DNA of 64,000 nt. It comes from Nereida sp024640765. GTDB lineage: Bacteria; Pseudomonadota; Alphaproteobacteria; Rhodobacterales; Rhodobacteraceae. Under the pieces are notes generated by a model. The model did not search any database and was not told the origin of the DNA. It saw only the letters and a program-made list of their open reading frames with translations. Below are positions 9,049 to 16,350 of the stretch, in pieces. The DNA is taken from contig JAHEEK010000002.1 of assembly GCA_024640765.1 (NCBI GenBank), positions 124,001 through 188,000 on the forward strand, read 5' to 3'. The position numbers were made by a program, and so were the translations under genes. Each line of letters opens with the position of its first letter. Within the stretch, counting starts at the first letter, position 1.

Positions 9049-9816
9049 ATGCACAGATATGCCTTGAAAATCGAGTACAACGGCGCGCCTTATCATGGCT
9101 GGCAGCGACAAGTTGATTTGCCGTCGGTGCAGGGCATGATTGAGCAGGCCATCGGTAAAGTAGCCGGTAGCGCCCATGAGATTGCCGCCGCAGGCCGTAC
9201 CGATGCGGGCGTTCACGCGTGGGCGCAAGTGGCCCATGTGGACATGGAGCGCGACTGGGACACGTTTCGGCTGTCCGAGGCAATCAATTATCATCTGAAA
9301 CCGAACCCCATTGCCATTATCGGCTGCGCAAAAGTGACCGAGGCGTTCCACGCACGATTTTCCGCAGTTGAGCGCCGCTATATTTTCAGAATGGTATCGC
9401 GCCGCGCGCCGATTGTGCACGAAGCGGGACGGGTCTGGCAGGTAAAGCCGCCTTTGTCGCTGGAAGCCATGCAAGAGGGGGCCGAGCATTTGCTGGGCTA
9501 TCATGATTTCACCACGTTCCGTTCGTCTATTTGCCAAGGTCTGACGCCGTTCAAAACGCTCGACCGTTTAGATGTAAGCGAACATCCGTACCCGGGCGGT
9601 GCCGAGTTTCGCTTTGATGTGCGCGCGCGGTCGTTCCTGCATAATCAAGTCCGCAGCTTTGTCGGCACACTTGAGCGCGTCGGCGCGGGGCATCTTGAGC
9701 CATCTGATGTCAAACGCAGGCTTGAGGCATGCGAGCGGTCTGCTTGCGGTCCGGTAAGCGCACCGCACGGGCTGTATCTTGCGGGCGTCGGCTATGAAGA
9801 CGACCCTTTCGAATAA
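9049..9816 (+). CDS. truA: tRNA pseudouridine(38-40) synthase
   Basis: A 255-residue TruA. It isomerises uridines 38-40 in the anticodon arm of many tRNAs. The catalytic aspartate is D52 within AAGRTDAGVHA. Other family marks are the N-terminal EYNGAPYHGWQRQ, RYIFRMV, and the RSFLHNQVRSFVGTLERVG motif. The start ATG follows AACTGGAGTTC, a ribosome site with short spacing. The next gene, prmA, follows 51 bases later on the same strand. Confidence 0.97.
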   Translation: MHRYALKIEYNGAPYHGWQRQVDLPSVQGMIEQAIGKVAGSAHEIAAAGRTDAGVHAWAQVAHVDMERDWDTFRLSEAINYHLKPNPIAIIGCAKVTEAFHARFSAVERRYIFRMVSRRAPIVHEAGRVWQVKPPLSLEAMQEGAEHLLGYHDFTTFRSSICQGLTPFKTLDRLDVSEHPYPGGAEFRFDVRARSFLHNQVRSFVGTLERVGAGHLEPSDVKRRLEACERSACGPVSAPHGLYLAGVGYEDDPFE

Positions 9817-9867
9817 AATTAAAACACTGCGGCTTGCCATTTGCGCGCCCAAAAGGAGATCAAACCG

Positions 9868-10737
9868 ATGATGACATGGACCGCGTTAACCACGTTGAAC
9901 AACAAGGCACAGGCCGAGGCTTTGGGCGAGGCGCTTGAAACGCTGACGCCAGAGCCCACGGGCGTGGGTGTTTTTGAGGTCGAAGACGGTTCGGGCGTTT
10001 GGGAAGTGGGTGGGTATTTCATTGAAGCACCTGATGCCGCCGGCCTTGCGCTTTTGGCGGCCATGAACGGAGCGAAGGATTTTGTTGTTTCTGAAGTGCC
10101 CGAAACCGATTGGGTTGCCCATGTGCGCCGCGAGTTGCCGCCCGTCGAGGCGGGCCGGTTTGTGGTCTATGGCAGCCATGACGCGGACAGCTTGCCTGAA
10201 GGTAAAATTCCGTTGTTGATTGAGGCCGCAATGGCCTTTGGGACGGGGCACCACGGCACGACGCTAGGTTGTTTGATTGCTCTTGATGAGTTGATTGACG
10301 CGGGTTTTGCTGGCCAGAACGTTGCTGACATTGGCTGCGGGACGGCCGTGTTGGCAATGGCGGCTGCAAAAGTATGGCCGCAAACAGTTCTGGCCAGCGA
10401 TATTGATCAGGTCGCAGTAGAAGTGGCGCTCGCCAATGCAAAGGCCAACGATCTGGAGGGGCGCATCACTTGCGTTGAGGCGGCTGGTTTTGATCACCCG
10501 ACCTTACAAGGTGCCGCGCCGTTCGATCTGATTTTTGCCAATATCCTAAAAGGTCCGCTGTTGATGCTTGCGGATGATATGGCCGGCGCATGTGCGCAGG
10601 GCGGGCATATCATCTTGTCGGGTATTCTGAATGAGCAAGCCGATGAGGTGCAGACGTGCTACAGCAGCGCGGGTTTTGAGCTGCGCAAACGCAGGAGTAT
10701 CGGTGACTGGACCACCCTCACGCTGAGCCGCAGTTAA
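9868..10737 (+). CDS. prmA: Ribosomal protein L11 methyltransferase
   Basis: A class I SAM-dependent methyltransferase that trimethylates ribosomal protein L11. An in-frame TTG exists at 9841, but AGGAG at 9854-9858 lies 9 bases before the ATG at 9868, which decides the start; the product is 289 residues. An N-terminal L11-binding domain is followed by the SAM-binding motif DIGCGTAVLAMAAAK and the post-II motif FANILKGPL, both standard for PrmA, and the preceding AFGTGHHGTTLGC. The C-terminus ends in RRSIGDWTTLTLSR, typical of the family. Confidence 0.95.
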   Translation: MMTWTALTTLNNKAQAEALGEALETLTPEPTGVGVFEVEDGSGVWEVGGYFIEAPDAAGLALLAAMNGAKDFVVSEVPETDWVAHVRRELPPVEAGRFVVYGSHDADSLPEGKIPLLIEAAMAFGTGHHGTTLGCLIALDELIDAGFAGQNVADIGCGTAVLAMAAAKVWPQTVLASDIDQVAVEVALANAKANDLEGRITCVEAAGFDHPTLQGAAPFDLIFANILKGPLLMLADDMAGACAQGGHIILSGILNEQADEVQTCYSSAGFELRKRRSIGDWTTLTLSRS

Positions 10738-10822
10738 CGTTGCCGTAAGAAAAACAGAGCAATTATCCTAAAATTGTGATAACAAGGTTTTCAATAACGA
10801 ATGAGTGACTGAGGGCAATGGT

Positions 10823-11159
10823 ATGTCTGATCGGCAAAAGTTTAAGTCCAAAATGAAGCGATTGGCCAAGCAGCAACGACGTGCAGGGTATTATCGTACA
10901 CAGTCAGTAAATCACGATGGTATGGTGCTGGGCCGCGCTCCGGCGCGTGGTGGTTTTCCGTGGCAACTGGTGTTTTTGGCTGCTGCTGCGTTTTTGGCTA
11001 TTTAAGGCGTTTGCTTACACAACGAACGGTCCTGCAGCGTATCTTGAACGCGTCGAGGGCTTACAACCATCCGGTGGTTTGGGGGGCTTTGCAGCGTGGA
11101 TGATGCAAGCGGATAGCCTGACCATTTGGATCGCTCAATATCTTCAGGCGTTCGTCTAG
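10823..11159 (+). pseudogene. Small single-helix membrane protein, interrupted by a frameshift
   Basis: The first frame starts at ATG 10823 after a good ribosome site (GAGGG at 10811-10815) and encodes 60 residues: a very basic N-terminus (KFKSKMKRLAKQQRRAGYY), a linker, then the start of a membrane helix (FPWQLVFLAAAAF), and stops at 11005. The +1 frame continues as WLFKAFAYTTNGPAAYLERVEG and runs to a TAG at 11157. Removing one T from the five-T run at 10991-10995 joins them into one 111-residue protein with one complete membrane helix. I do not recognise the family. Either the gene is broken or the base is a sequencing error. Confidence 0.65.
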
Positions 11160-11190
11160 AAGGGCGCCTATTCCTGTGGCCAGCACGCAT

Positions 11191-11227
11191 AAAAAAAGCC
11201 GCATGGCCGAAAGGCTGTGCGGCTTTT
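11191..11227. terminator. Strong bidirectional terminator
   Basis: An inverted repeat with arms around AAAAGCCGCA and TGCGGCTTTT, extended by GGCC/GGC pairing around a GAAA tetraloop. The left flank is a run of A and the right flank a run of T, so it can stop transcription from both sides. It closes the minus-strand DUF1127 gene (stop at 11249) and the plus-strand frameshifted gene (ends 11159). Confidence 0.88.
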
Positions 11228-11248
11228 GCTCGAGACACGCCTGAGGGT

Positions 11249-11440
11249 TTAGAGCGCGTCTACGTCTGCATATGTCAGGCCGACATCTTCCAATTCACTT
11301 GCAGACAGCTGCTTGAGCGCTTTGTGTGTCTGGCGCGCATCATTCCAAGACTTCACTTTCGCGAAAGTCGCAATGAACGGAGCGGCAACTGTGAATGTGC
11401 TTGCTGCGGGTGCGAAGCGGGATGTTTCGATAACGGCCAT
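11249..11440 (-). CDS. DUF1127 small protein
   Basis: A 63-residue protein whose C-terminal part (WNDARQTHKALKQLSASELEDVGLTYADVDAL) matches the DUF1127/YjiS pattern: a short arginine/lysine helix followed by L-S-x-x-E-L-x-D-V/I-G-L. Such small proteins are common in Rhodobacterales; in Rhodobacter one member (CcaF1) is linked to small-RNA regulation, but the role of this copy is unknown. The gene stands alone with its own terminator at 11191-11227. A 15-bp palindrome lies in its leader at 11459-11473. Confidence 0.85.
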   Translation of the reverse strand: MAVIETSRFAPAASTFTVAAPFIATFAKVKSWNDARQTHKALKQLSASELEDVGLTYADVDAL

Positions 11441-11458
11441 GATCGTATTCCTTTACTG

Positions 11459-11473
11459 CGCAAAAATTTTGCG
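11459..11473. promoter_or_regulatory. 15-bp palindrome in the DUF1127 gene leader
   Basis: The sequence CGCAAAAATTTTGCG has perfect 7-base arms around a central A, about 19 bases upstream of the DUF1127 start on the minus strand. It could be a regulator site or a short RNA hairpin overlapping the leader. There is no terminator T-run. I cannot assign a regulator. Confidence 0.35.
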
Positions 11474-11752
11474 TTTGTGGATGCGTGATGGCGCTCATTT
11501 AGGCGGGAAAGATATTTCCGGATAGTGAGTATTTCTGCAATGCAGCTATGATCGGACTGCATATGTCGAAAATGGACAAATCGCCTGTCGTTATTGGGCT
11601 ATTTGCAAGTCAAACCTGCCCCGATTTGCACCTGAAATGTCGTATTTGGGCGAAATTATCCACAGGTGTTCAGGATGCCGCAGATCACGAAAACCTTGGC
11701 TGTTTTGTAACAATTCGCGAAATACGCCGATATTTGTTTCTGTTTGGCAAAT
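11474..11752. other. Non-coding part of the DUF1127 / ruvC intergenic region
   Basis: Part of a 367-base gap between divergent genes. It holds the unmapped promoter of the DUF1127 gene (minus) and probably that of ruvC (plus). An in-frame extension of ruvC upstream to 11637 exists but has no family similarity and is not believed. I see no RNA gene here. Confidence 0.4.
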
Positions 11753-11767
11753 GTTCGCGTTTCGTGC
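11753..11767. promoter_or_regulatory. LexA-like box ahead of ruvC
   Basis: GTTC-N7-GTGC, one base off the alphaproteobacterial LexA box GTTC-N7-GTTC, centred about 48 bases before the ruvC start. ruvCAB is a DNA-repair operon of a kind often under SOS control. An inverted repeat GCGTTTC...GAAACGC (11757-11763 and 11775-11781) overlaps it and is an alternative explanation. Confidence 0.35.
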
Positions 11768-11807
11768 TACTGCTGAAACGCATAAATACAACAGCAGGCA
11801 GGCGACT

Positions 11808-12326
11808 ATGCGGATACTGGGAATCGATCCTGGCTTGGCCAATATGGGGTGGGGTGTCATCGAAATGGTGGGCCCGCGTCTGCGTCATGTGGCAAATGGC
11901 ATCATCAAAACGAAAACTGGTGATTTGGGCGCGCGCCTTTTGGCGCTGCACACCGGGCTGAGCGATGTGATAGCACAGCACGCCCCCGATGCAGCAGCGG
12001 TTGAGCAGACGTTTGTCAACAAAGACGGTGTCGCCACGTTGAAGCTTGGGCAGGCGAGGGGAATCGCGATGTTGGTGCCGGCACAGGCGGGCCTTACAAT
12101 TGGTGAATACGCCCCCAATGCGGTCAAAAAGACTGTTGTTGGTGTGGGGCACGCTGCCAAAGAACAAGTACAGCACATGGTCAAAATGCAGCTGCCCGGT
12201 GTGGTGTTTGACGGACCGGATGCCGCTGATGCTTTGGCAATTGCCATTTGTCACGCTCATCAACGCGGGGTTGGCACGGGCTTGGAAAAAGCCCTGAAGG
12301 CACAAAAAATGAGGGCTGCGGGATGA
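11808..12326 (+). CDS. ruvC: Holliday junction resolvase RuvC
   Basis: A 172-residue endonuclease that cuts Holliday junctions during recombination repair. Catalytic acidic residues are visible in ILGIDPGLANMGWG (Asp 7), AAVEQTFVN (Glu) and GPDAADALAIAICH (two Asp). The start is ATG 11808, giving the standard N-terminus MRILGIDPG. The stop overlaps the ruvA start as ATGA, so ruvC and ruvA are translationally coupled. Confidence 0.97.
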   Translation: MRILGIDPGLANMGWGVIEMVGPRLRHVANGIIKTKTGDLGARLLALHTGLSDVIAQHAPDAAAVEQTFVNKDGVATLKLGQARGIAMLVPAQAGLTIGEYAPNAVKKTVVGVGHAAKEQVQHMVKMQLPGVVFDGPDAADALAIAICHAHQRGVGTGLEKALKAQKMRAAG

Positions 12327-12997
12327 TTGGCAAACTTCAAGGACGTCTAGAATACCGCAGTACAGATCACGTTATGCTCGTGGTCGGTGGGGTTGGATAC
12401 GTTGTGTATTGTAACGAGCGTACGCTTGCCTCAATGCCCAATGTCGGTGAGGCAGCCGCACTTTATACGGACCTTTTGGTGCGCGAGGATCTGCTGCAAC
12501 TTTTCGGGTTTACCACGCTTGCCGAAAAAGAGTGGCACCGGCTTTTGATGTCTGTCCAAGGTGTTGGCGCAAAGGCTGCCATGGCGATTATGGGCACACT
12601 TGGCGAAGCGGGGCTTAGCCGCGCAATCGCCATGGGGGATTGGAACAGCGTGAAAGCCGCCAAGGGAATTGGTCCTAAGACGGCGCAGAAAGTTGTGATT
12701 GATCTGAAAGACAAAGCCCCTGCCATTATGGCGATGGGCGGCAGCGTGCATGACGCGCTGGGCCAAACAACAGCAGTTGCGGATGACGTGATTGATGATG
12801 GTGACGACGCGGGCGCACAAAACGCGCCGCAAGTAGCCAGTATGTCGACCCAGTCCGAGGCGCTCTCTGCGCTTGGCAATTTGGGCTACGCGCCCCAAGA
12901 CGCGGCGTCGGCCGTGGCGCAAGCCAGCGATCAAGGTGCGCAAGATATAAGTGCGTTGATCAAAGCGGCGTTGAAACTTCTTGCGCCAAAGGGCTAA
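12323..12997 (+). CDS. ruvA: Holliday junction branch-migration protein RuvA
   Basis: A 224-residue junction-binding subunit that loads RuvB. The N-terminal OB fold begins MIGKLQGRLEYRSTDHVMLVVGGVGYVV; the two helix-hairpin-helix motifs are LLMSVQGVGAKAAMAIMG and VKAAKGIGPKTAQKVVIDLKD. An acidic linker (DDVIDDGDDAG) leads to the C-terminal RuvB-binding domain (SEALSALGNLGYAPQDAASAV). The start is the ATG overlapping the ruvC stop. Confidence 0.97.
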   Translation: MIGKLQGRLEYRSTDHVMLVVGGVGYVVYCNERTLASMPNVGEAAALYTDLLVREDLLQLFGFTTLAEKEWHRLLMSVQGVGAKAAMAIMGTLGEAGLSRAIAMGDWNSVKAAKGIGPKTAQKVVIDLKDKAPAIMAMGGSVHDALGQTTAVADDVIDDGDDAGAQNAPQVASMSTQSEALSALGNLGYAPQDAASAVAQASDQGAQDISALIKAALKLLAPKG

Positions 12998-13006
12998 GGA
13001 AGGCTC

Positions 13007-14023
13007 ATGGAAAGTGATCCCACATTGCGCCCCGAGCGGCTTGCCGAAGACAATGATCGCGCGTTGCGTCCGCAAGGTCTTGATGAGTTCATCGGTCAAG
13101 CAGAGGCACGCGCAAACCTCAAGGTTTTCATCCAGTCTGCGCGTCAACGTGAACAGGCGATGGACCACACATTGTTTCACGGTCCACCGGGTTTGGGCAA
13201 AACGACCCTTGCCCAAATTATGGCCCGTGAGCTTGGGGTGAATTTCCGCATGACATCCGGGCCTGTACTGGCCAAGGCGGGTGATCTGGCAGCGATCTTG
13301 ACTAACCTTGAAGCACGCGATGTGCTGTTCATCGATGAAATTCACCGACTGAATCCTGTTGTCGAAGAGGTGCTTTACCCTGCGCTTGAGGATTTTGAGC
13401 TTGATCTGGTGATTGGTGAAGGCCCCGCCGCGCGCACCGTGCGGATTGAATTGCAGCCCTTCACGCTTGTTGGGGCGACCACCCGTCTTGGTCTTTTGAC
13501 TACGCCGCTGCGTGACCGCTTTGGTATTCCAACGCGGCTGCAGTTTTACACCACCGATGAGCTGCACGAGATCGTCGCCCGCGGTGCGCGTCTTTTGGGC
13601 GTTACCGCAGATGATGAGGGCATTCGCGAAATTGCAAAACGTGCGCGTGGCACCCCGCGCATTGCGGGCAGATTGCTGCGCCGTGTTGTGGACTTTGCGC
13701 TTGTGGAAGGCAACGGCCAGATCAGCCGTGCCCTTGCGGATAATGCGTTGACCCGTTTGGGCGTTGATAAGTTGGGCCTTGATGGCGCGGACCGTAGATA
13801 TCTCAGCCTTGTTGCGGAGAATTATCAGGGTGGGCCCGTTGGCATCGAGACAATGGCTGCCGCGTTGTCTGAAAGCCGTGATGCGCTTGAAGAAGTGATT
13901 GAGCCTTACCTGCTGCAGCAAGGCTTGATACAGCGCACCCCACGCGGCCGGATGTTGGCGCAAAAGGCATGGGATCATTTGGGGCTGGCCGCACCGAAGA
14001 AACAGGGCGGCCTTTTTGAATAA
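13007..14023 (+). CDS. ruvB: Holliday junction branch-migration helicase RuvB
   Basis: A 338-residue AAA+ motor that drives branch migration with RuvA. It has the N-terminal RPQGLDEFIGQ motif, Walker A GPPGLGKTT, Walker B LFIDEIHRL, sensor 1 GATTRLGLL, the arginine-finger region PLRDRFG, and the C-terminal winged helix ending in RTPRGRMLAQKAWDHLG. It follows ruvA by 9 bases and completes the ruvCAB set. Confidence 0.98.
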   Translation: MESDPTLRPERLAEDNDRALRPQGLDEFIGQAEARANLKVFIQSARQREQAMDHTLFHGPPGLGKTTLAQIMARELGVNFRMTSGPVLAKAGDLAAILTNLEARDVLFIDEIHRLNPVVEEVLYPALEDFELDLVIGEGPAARTVRIELQPFTLVGATTRLGLLTTPLRDRFGIPTRLQFYTTDELHEIVARGARLLGVTADDEGIREIAKRARGTPRIAGRLLRRVVDFALVEGNGQISRALADNALTRLGVDKLGLDGADRRYLSLVAENYQGGPVGIETMAAALSESRDALEEVIEPYLLQQGLIQRTPRGRMLAQKAWDHLGLAAPKKQGGLFE

Positions 14024-14040
14024 CGGCGCAGGGTTCACAG

Positions 14041-14694
14041 ATGCATGATCAAGAAACATACACCGCAAAAGACGTAGAGGCCTGCTTTACCCGCTTTGAT
14101 GGGGCTTATGTTTTTGCCCGTTGGGGCAGGGCGATCGCCCCTGTCATTTTTGGTGTGGATGAGGCGACTTTGGCTGTGTTCAAGGGCGCGTGCGAAGCTG
14201 TCGTTAGCCTTGCAGGGCACAAAATGGCGGAGGTGGACTCTGAGATTGGGGCGAACCTCATGGTCTTTTTCTGCTCTGATTGGTCCGAACTTACCGAGGT
14301 GCCGCATCTTGAACGGCTGGTCCCTGATCTGGTCCCACTTGTAGAACGCCTCAAATCGGCTGATGCCAACCAGTACCGCATTTTCCGCTTTGATGATGAT
14401 GGTGGCATCAAAGCGTGTTTTGTCTTTTTGCGGATGGATGAAGTCCTCGCGGACACACCGGCAGACACAATTGCGCTGAGCCAGATGGCGCAGATGATTG
14501 TGCTTTGGTCTGATCAGGCATTTGTTGGCAGCTCTCCCTTGGCGATTGTGCCCGATGGCGGGGTGATCCTGAAGCCGCAAGTGGGTCAGCTGATCCGCGC
14601 TGCTTATGATCCTGTGCTGCCGGCTGCATCGCGCGATCCGTCCCATGCTTTGCGCCTTTTCGCGCGGCTTACGGCGGCAGGTCAGGTCCAATGA
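14041..14694 (+). CDS. Conserved-looking protein of unknown function
   Basis: A 217-residue soluble protein without signal peptide or membrane helix. I do not recognise a domain. It is mixed alpha/beta by eye, with acidic stretches (RFDDDGGIKACFVFL, MDEVLADTPADT). It starts 17 bases after ruvB and its stop overlaps the ybgC start (ATGA), so it is embedded in the operon and probably translated together with ybgC. Gene position between DNA repair and envelope genes gives no clear hint of a role. Confidence 0.75.
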   Translation: MHDQETYTAKDVEACFTRFDGAYVFARWGRAIAPVIFGVDEATLAVFKGACEAVVSLAGHKMAEVDSEIGANLMVFFCSDWSELTEVPHLERLVPDLVPLVERLKSADANQYRIFRFDDDGGIKACFVFLRMDEVLADTPADTIALSQMAQMIVLWSDQAFVGSSPLAIVPDGGVILKPQVGQLIRAAYDPVLPAASRDPSHALRLFARLTAAGQVQ

Positions 14695-15080
14695 CACACC
14701 GTTTGCCCATTCGCGTTTACTACGAAGATACCGACATGGCGGGTATTGTGTACTACGCCAATTACCTAAAGTTTATCGAGCGCGGTCGCACCGAGTTTGT
14801 TCGCGAGCTTGGGGTGGATCAGCGCCAGCTCAAAGAGGAGGAGGGCATCGTTTTTGCGGTCCGTCACGTAGATGCGGATTATCTCGGTTCTGCAAAATTT
14901 GACGATATACTGAGCGTTGAGACTACAATTGAAACAATCACCGGTGTCCGCTTGGTTTTTCGCCAGTATGTGCGGCGCGACGGGGATCTGTTGTTTACGG
15001 CGCTTGTGACCATTGTGGCGATCAATGAGGCGGGGGCACCTGCTCGTCTGCCAGCAAATATTCGCCGAAAGTTGCATTAA
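14691..15080 (+). CDS. ybgC: Tol-Pal-associated acyl-CoA thioesterase
   Basis: A 129-residue hot-dog-fold thioesterase. The active-site region is YYEDTDMAGIVYYANYLKFIERGRTE, with the catalytic aspartate of the 4-hydroxybenzoyl-CoA thioesterase class. YbgC acts on acyl-CoA or acyl-ACP and is the usual first gene of tol-pal clusters. It overlaps the preceding unknown gene by 4 bases. A 7-bp hairpin (15087-15107) lies just after the stop. Confidence 0.93.
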   Translation: MTHRLPIRVYYEDTDMAGIVYYANYLKFIERGRTEFVRELGVDQRQLKEEEGIVFAVRHVDADYLGSAKFDDILSVETTIETITGVRLVFRQYVRRDGDLLFTALVTIVAINEAGAPARLPANIRRKLH

Positions 15081-15086
15081 ATCGCG

Positions 15087-15107
15087 ACTACGCATGCTCA
15101 GCGTAGT
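15087..15107 (+). terminator. Weak hairpin between ybgC and tolQ
   Basis: Arms ACTACGC and GCGTAGT around a 7-base loop, 6 bases after the ybgC stop. There is no T-run, so it is at most a weak terminator or an mRNA-stabilising hairpin; the sequence TATTAT at 15127-15132 could be the -10 of a separate tolQ promoter. Confidence 0.35.
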
Positions 15108-15180
15108 AATTAAATGAAACATCGCCTATTATGTATGCAATTGGGTCCGCAAAGAGACCCGCAGTACATGAGCAGGCCAT

Positions 15181-15855
15181 ATGGAACACGCAGCAGATTT
15201 CTCAATGTGGGCGCTATTCGTGCGCGCAACGATCACCGTAAAACTCGTCATGATCATCCTGATTATCGCCAGTTTTTGGGCGTGGTCGATTATCGTTCAA
15301 AAGACAATCCAGTACCGCAAAGCGCGCGCAGAGGCCGCGAAATTTGATCAGGCTTTTTGGTCTGGCGCCCCGCTTGACGGTTTATTCGATGAGATCGGAC
15401 CCGCGCCCGAAGGCGCATCAGAAAAGATTTTCGCCTCTGGCATGCTTGAATGGCGCAGGTCTCACCGAACGGATGGTGGTTTGATCGCAGGTGCGACCAG
15501 CCGCATTGATCGTGCCATGGACGTGGCGATCAACCGTGAAGCCGAAGAACTGCAAAAGGGCCTGACCGTATTGGCCACTGTTGGTTCCGCATCACCGTTC
15601 ATCGGGTTGTTTGGAACCGTTTGGGGTATCATGAATGCCTTTATCGAGATCGCAGAACAGCAAAACACCAACCTTGCAGTTGTAGCCCCTGGCATTGCTG
15701 AGGCGCTTTTGGCGACAGGTCTGGGCCTTCTCGCCGCGATCCCTGCGGTTATCTACTACAACAAGCTTAGCGCAGACAGTGACCGAATTGTCGGCAATTA
15801 CGAGGCGTTCTCTGACGAGTTTGCTACGATTTTGTCGCGCCAGTTGGACAGCTAA
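15181..15855 (+). CDS. tolQ: Tol-Pal system protein TolQ
   Basis: A 224-residue inner-membrane proton-channel subunit of the ExbB/MotA family. Three membrane helices are visible: near residues 10-32 (LFVRATITVKLVMIILIIASFWAW), around LTVLATVGSASPFIGLFGTVWGIM, and VVAPGIAEALLATGLGLLAAIPAVIYY. With TolR it uses the proton-motive force to energise TolA during outer-membrane constriction at division. tolR follows 3 bases later. Confidence 0.95.
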   Translation: MEHAADFSMWALFVRATITVKLVMIILIIASFWAWSIIVQKTIQYRKARAEAAKFDQAFWSGAPLDGLFDEIGPAPEGASEKIFASGMLEWRRSHRTDGGLIAGATSRIDRAMDVAINREAEELQKGLTVLATVGSASPFIGLFGTVWGIMNAFIEIAEQQNTNLAVVAPGIAEALLATGLGLLAAIPAVIYYNKLSADSDRIVGNYEAFSDEFATILSRQLDS

Positions 15856-15858
15856 GCC

Positions 15859-16341
15859 ATGGTTGCGGGAACAATCAAAAAAGCCGGTGGGAGTGGTCGC
15901 GGCCGCCGCCGCGGTCGTGCACAGCCGATGGCAGAAATCAACGTAACGCCTTTTGTTGATGTTATGTTGGTCTTGTTGATCATCTTCATGGTCGCGGCAC
16001 CCTTGCTGACGGTTGGGGTGCCTGTTGAGTTGCCTAAAACTGCGGCCACTGCGCTTTCATCGGACAATGAAGAACCACTGACGGTGACGCTGACCGCTGA
16101 TGGCGTTGTGATGATCCAAGAAACCGAAGTTGAACGCGAAGCACTGATTGGGCGCTTGCAAGCCATCGCCACCGAGCGCAGTGATGATAAAATTTTCCTG
16201 CGTGCTGATGGGGCGAACACCTATGCAAATGTTGCAGAAATCATGGGTGCTTTGAATGCGGGTGGCTTTTCGAACATTGGCCTTGTGACAGACATTGGCG
16301 GCCCCACGCTTGATAGTGTGACGCCGGTGCAGGAGCAGTAG
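15859..16341 (+). CDS. tolR: Tol-Pal system protein TolR
   Basis: A 160-residue protein of the ExbD/TolR family. A basic cytoplasmic N-terminus (GRGRRRGRAQ) leads to one membrane helix, INVTPFVDVMLVLLIIFMVAAPLL, which contains the conserved proton-carrying aspartate. The periplasmic domain follows. It sits between tolQ and tolA with gaps of 3 and 9 bases, as expected for one transcript. Confidence 0.95.
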   Translation: MVAGTIKKAGGSGRGRRRGRAQPMAEINVTPFVDVMLVLLIIFMVAAPLLTVGVPVELPKTAATALSSDNEEPLTVTLTADGVVMIQETEVEREALIGRLQAIATERSDDKIFLRADGANTYANVAEIMGALNAGGFSNIGLVTDIGGPTLDSVTPVQEQ

Positions 16342-16350
16342 GCACGCCTG

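Noticed and set aside
12431..14068. 545-codon open frame on the minus strand
   Set aside because: It lies antisense to ruvA and ruvB, has no recognisable motif and is rich in Arg, Cys, His and Gln, as expected for the reverse strand of GC-rich genes.
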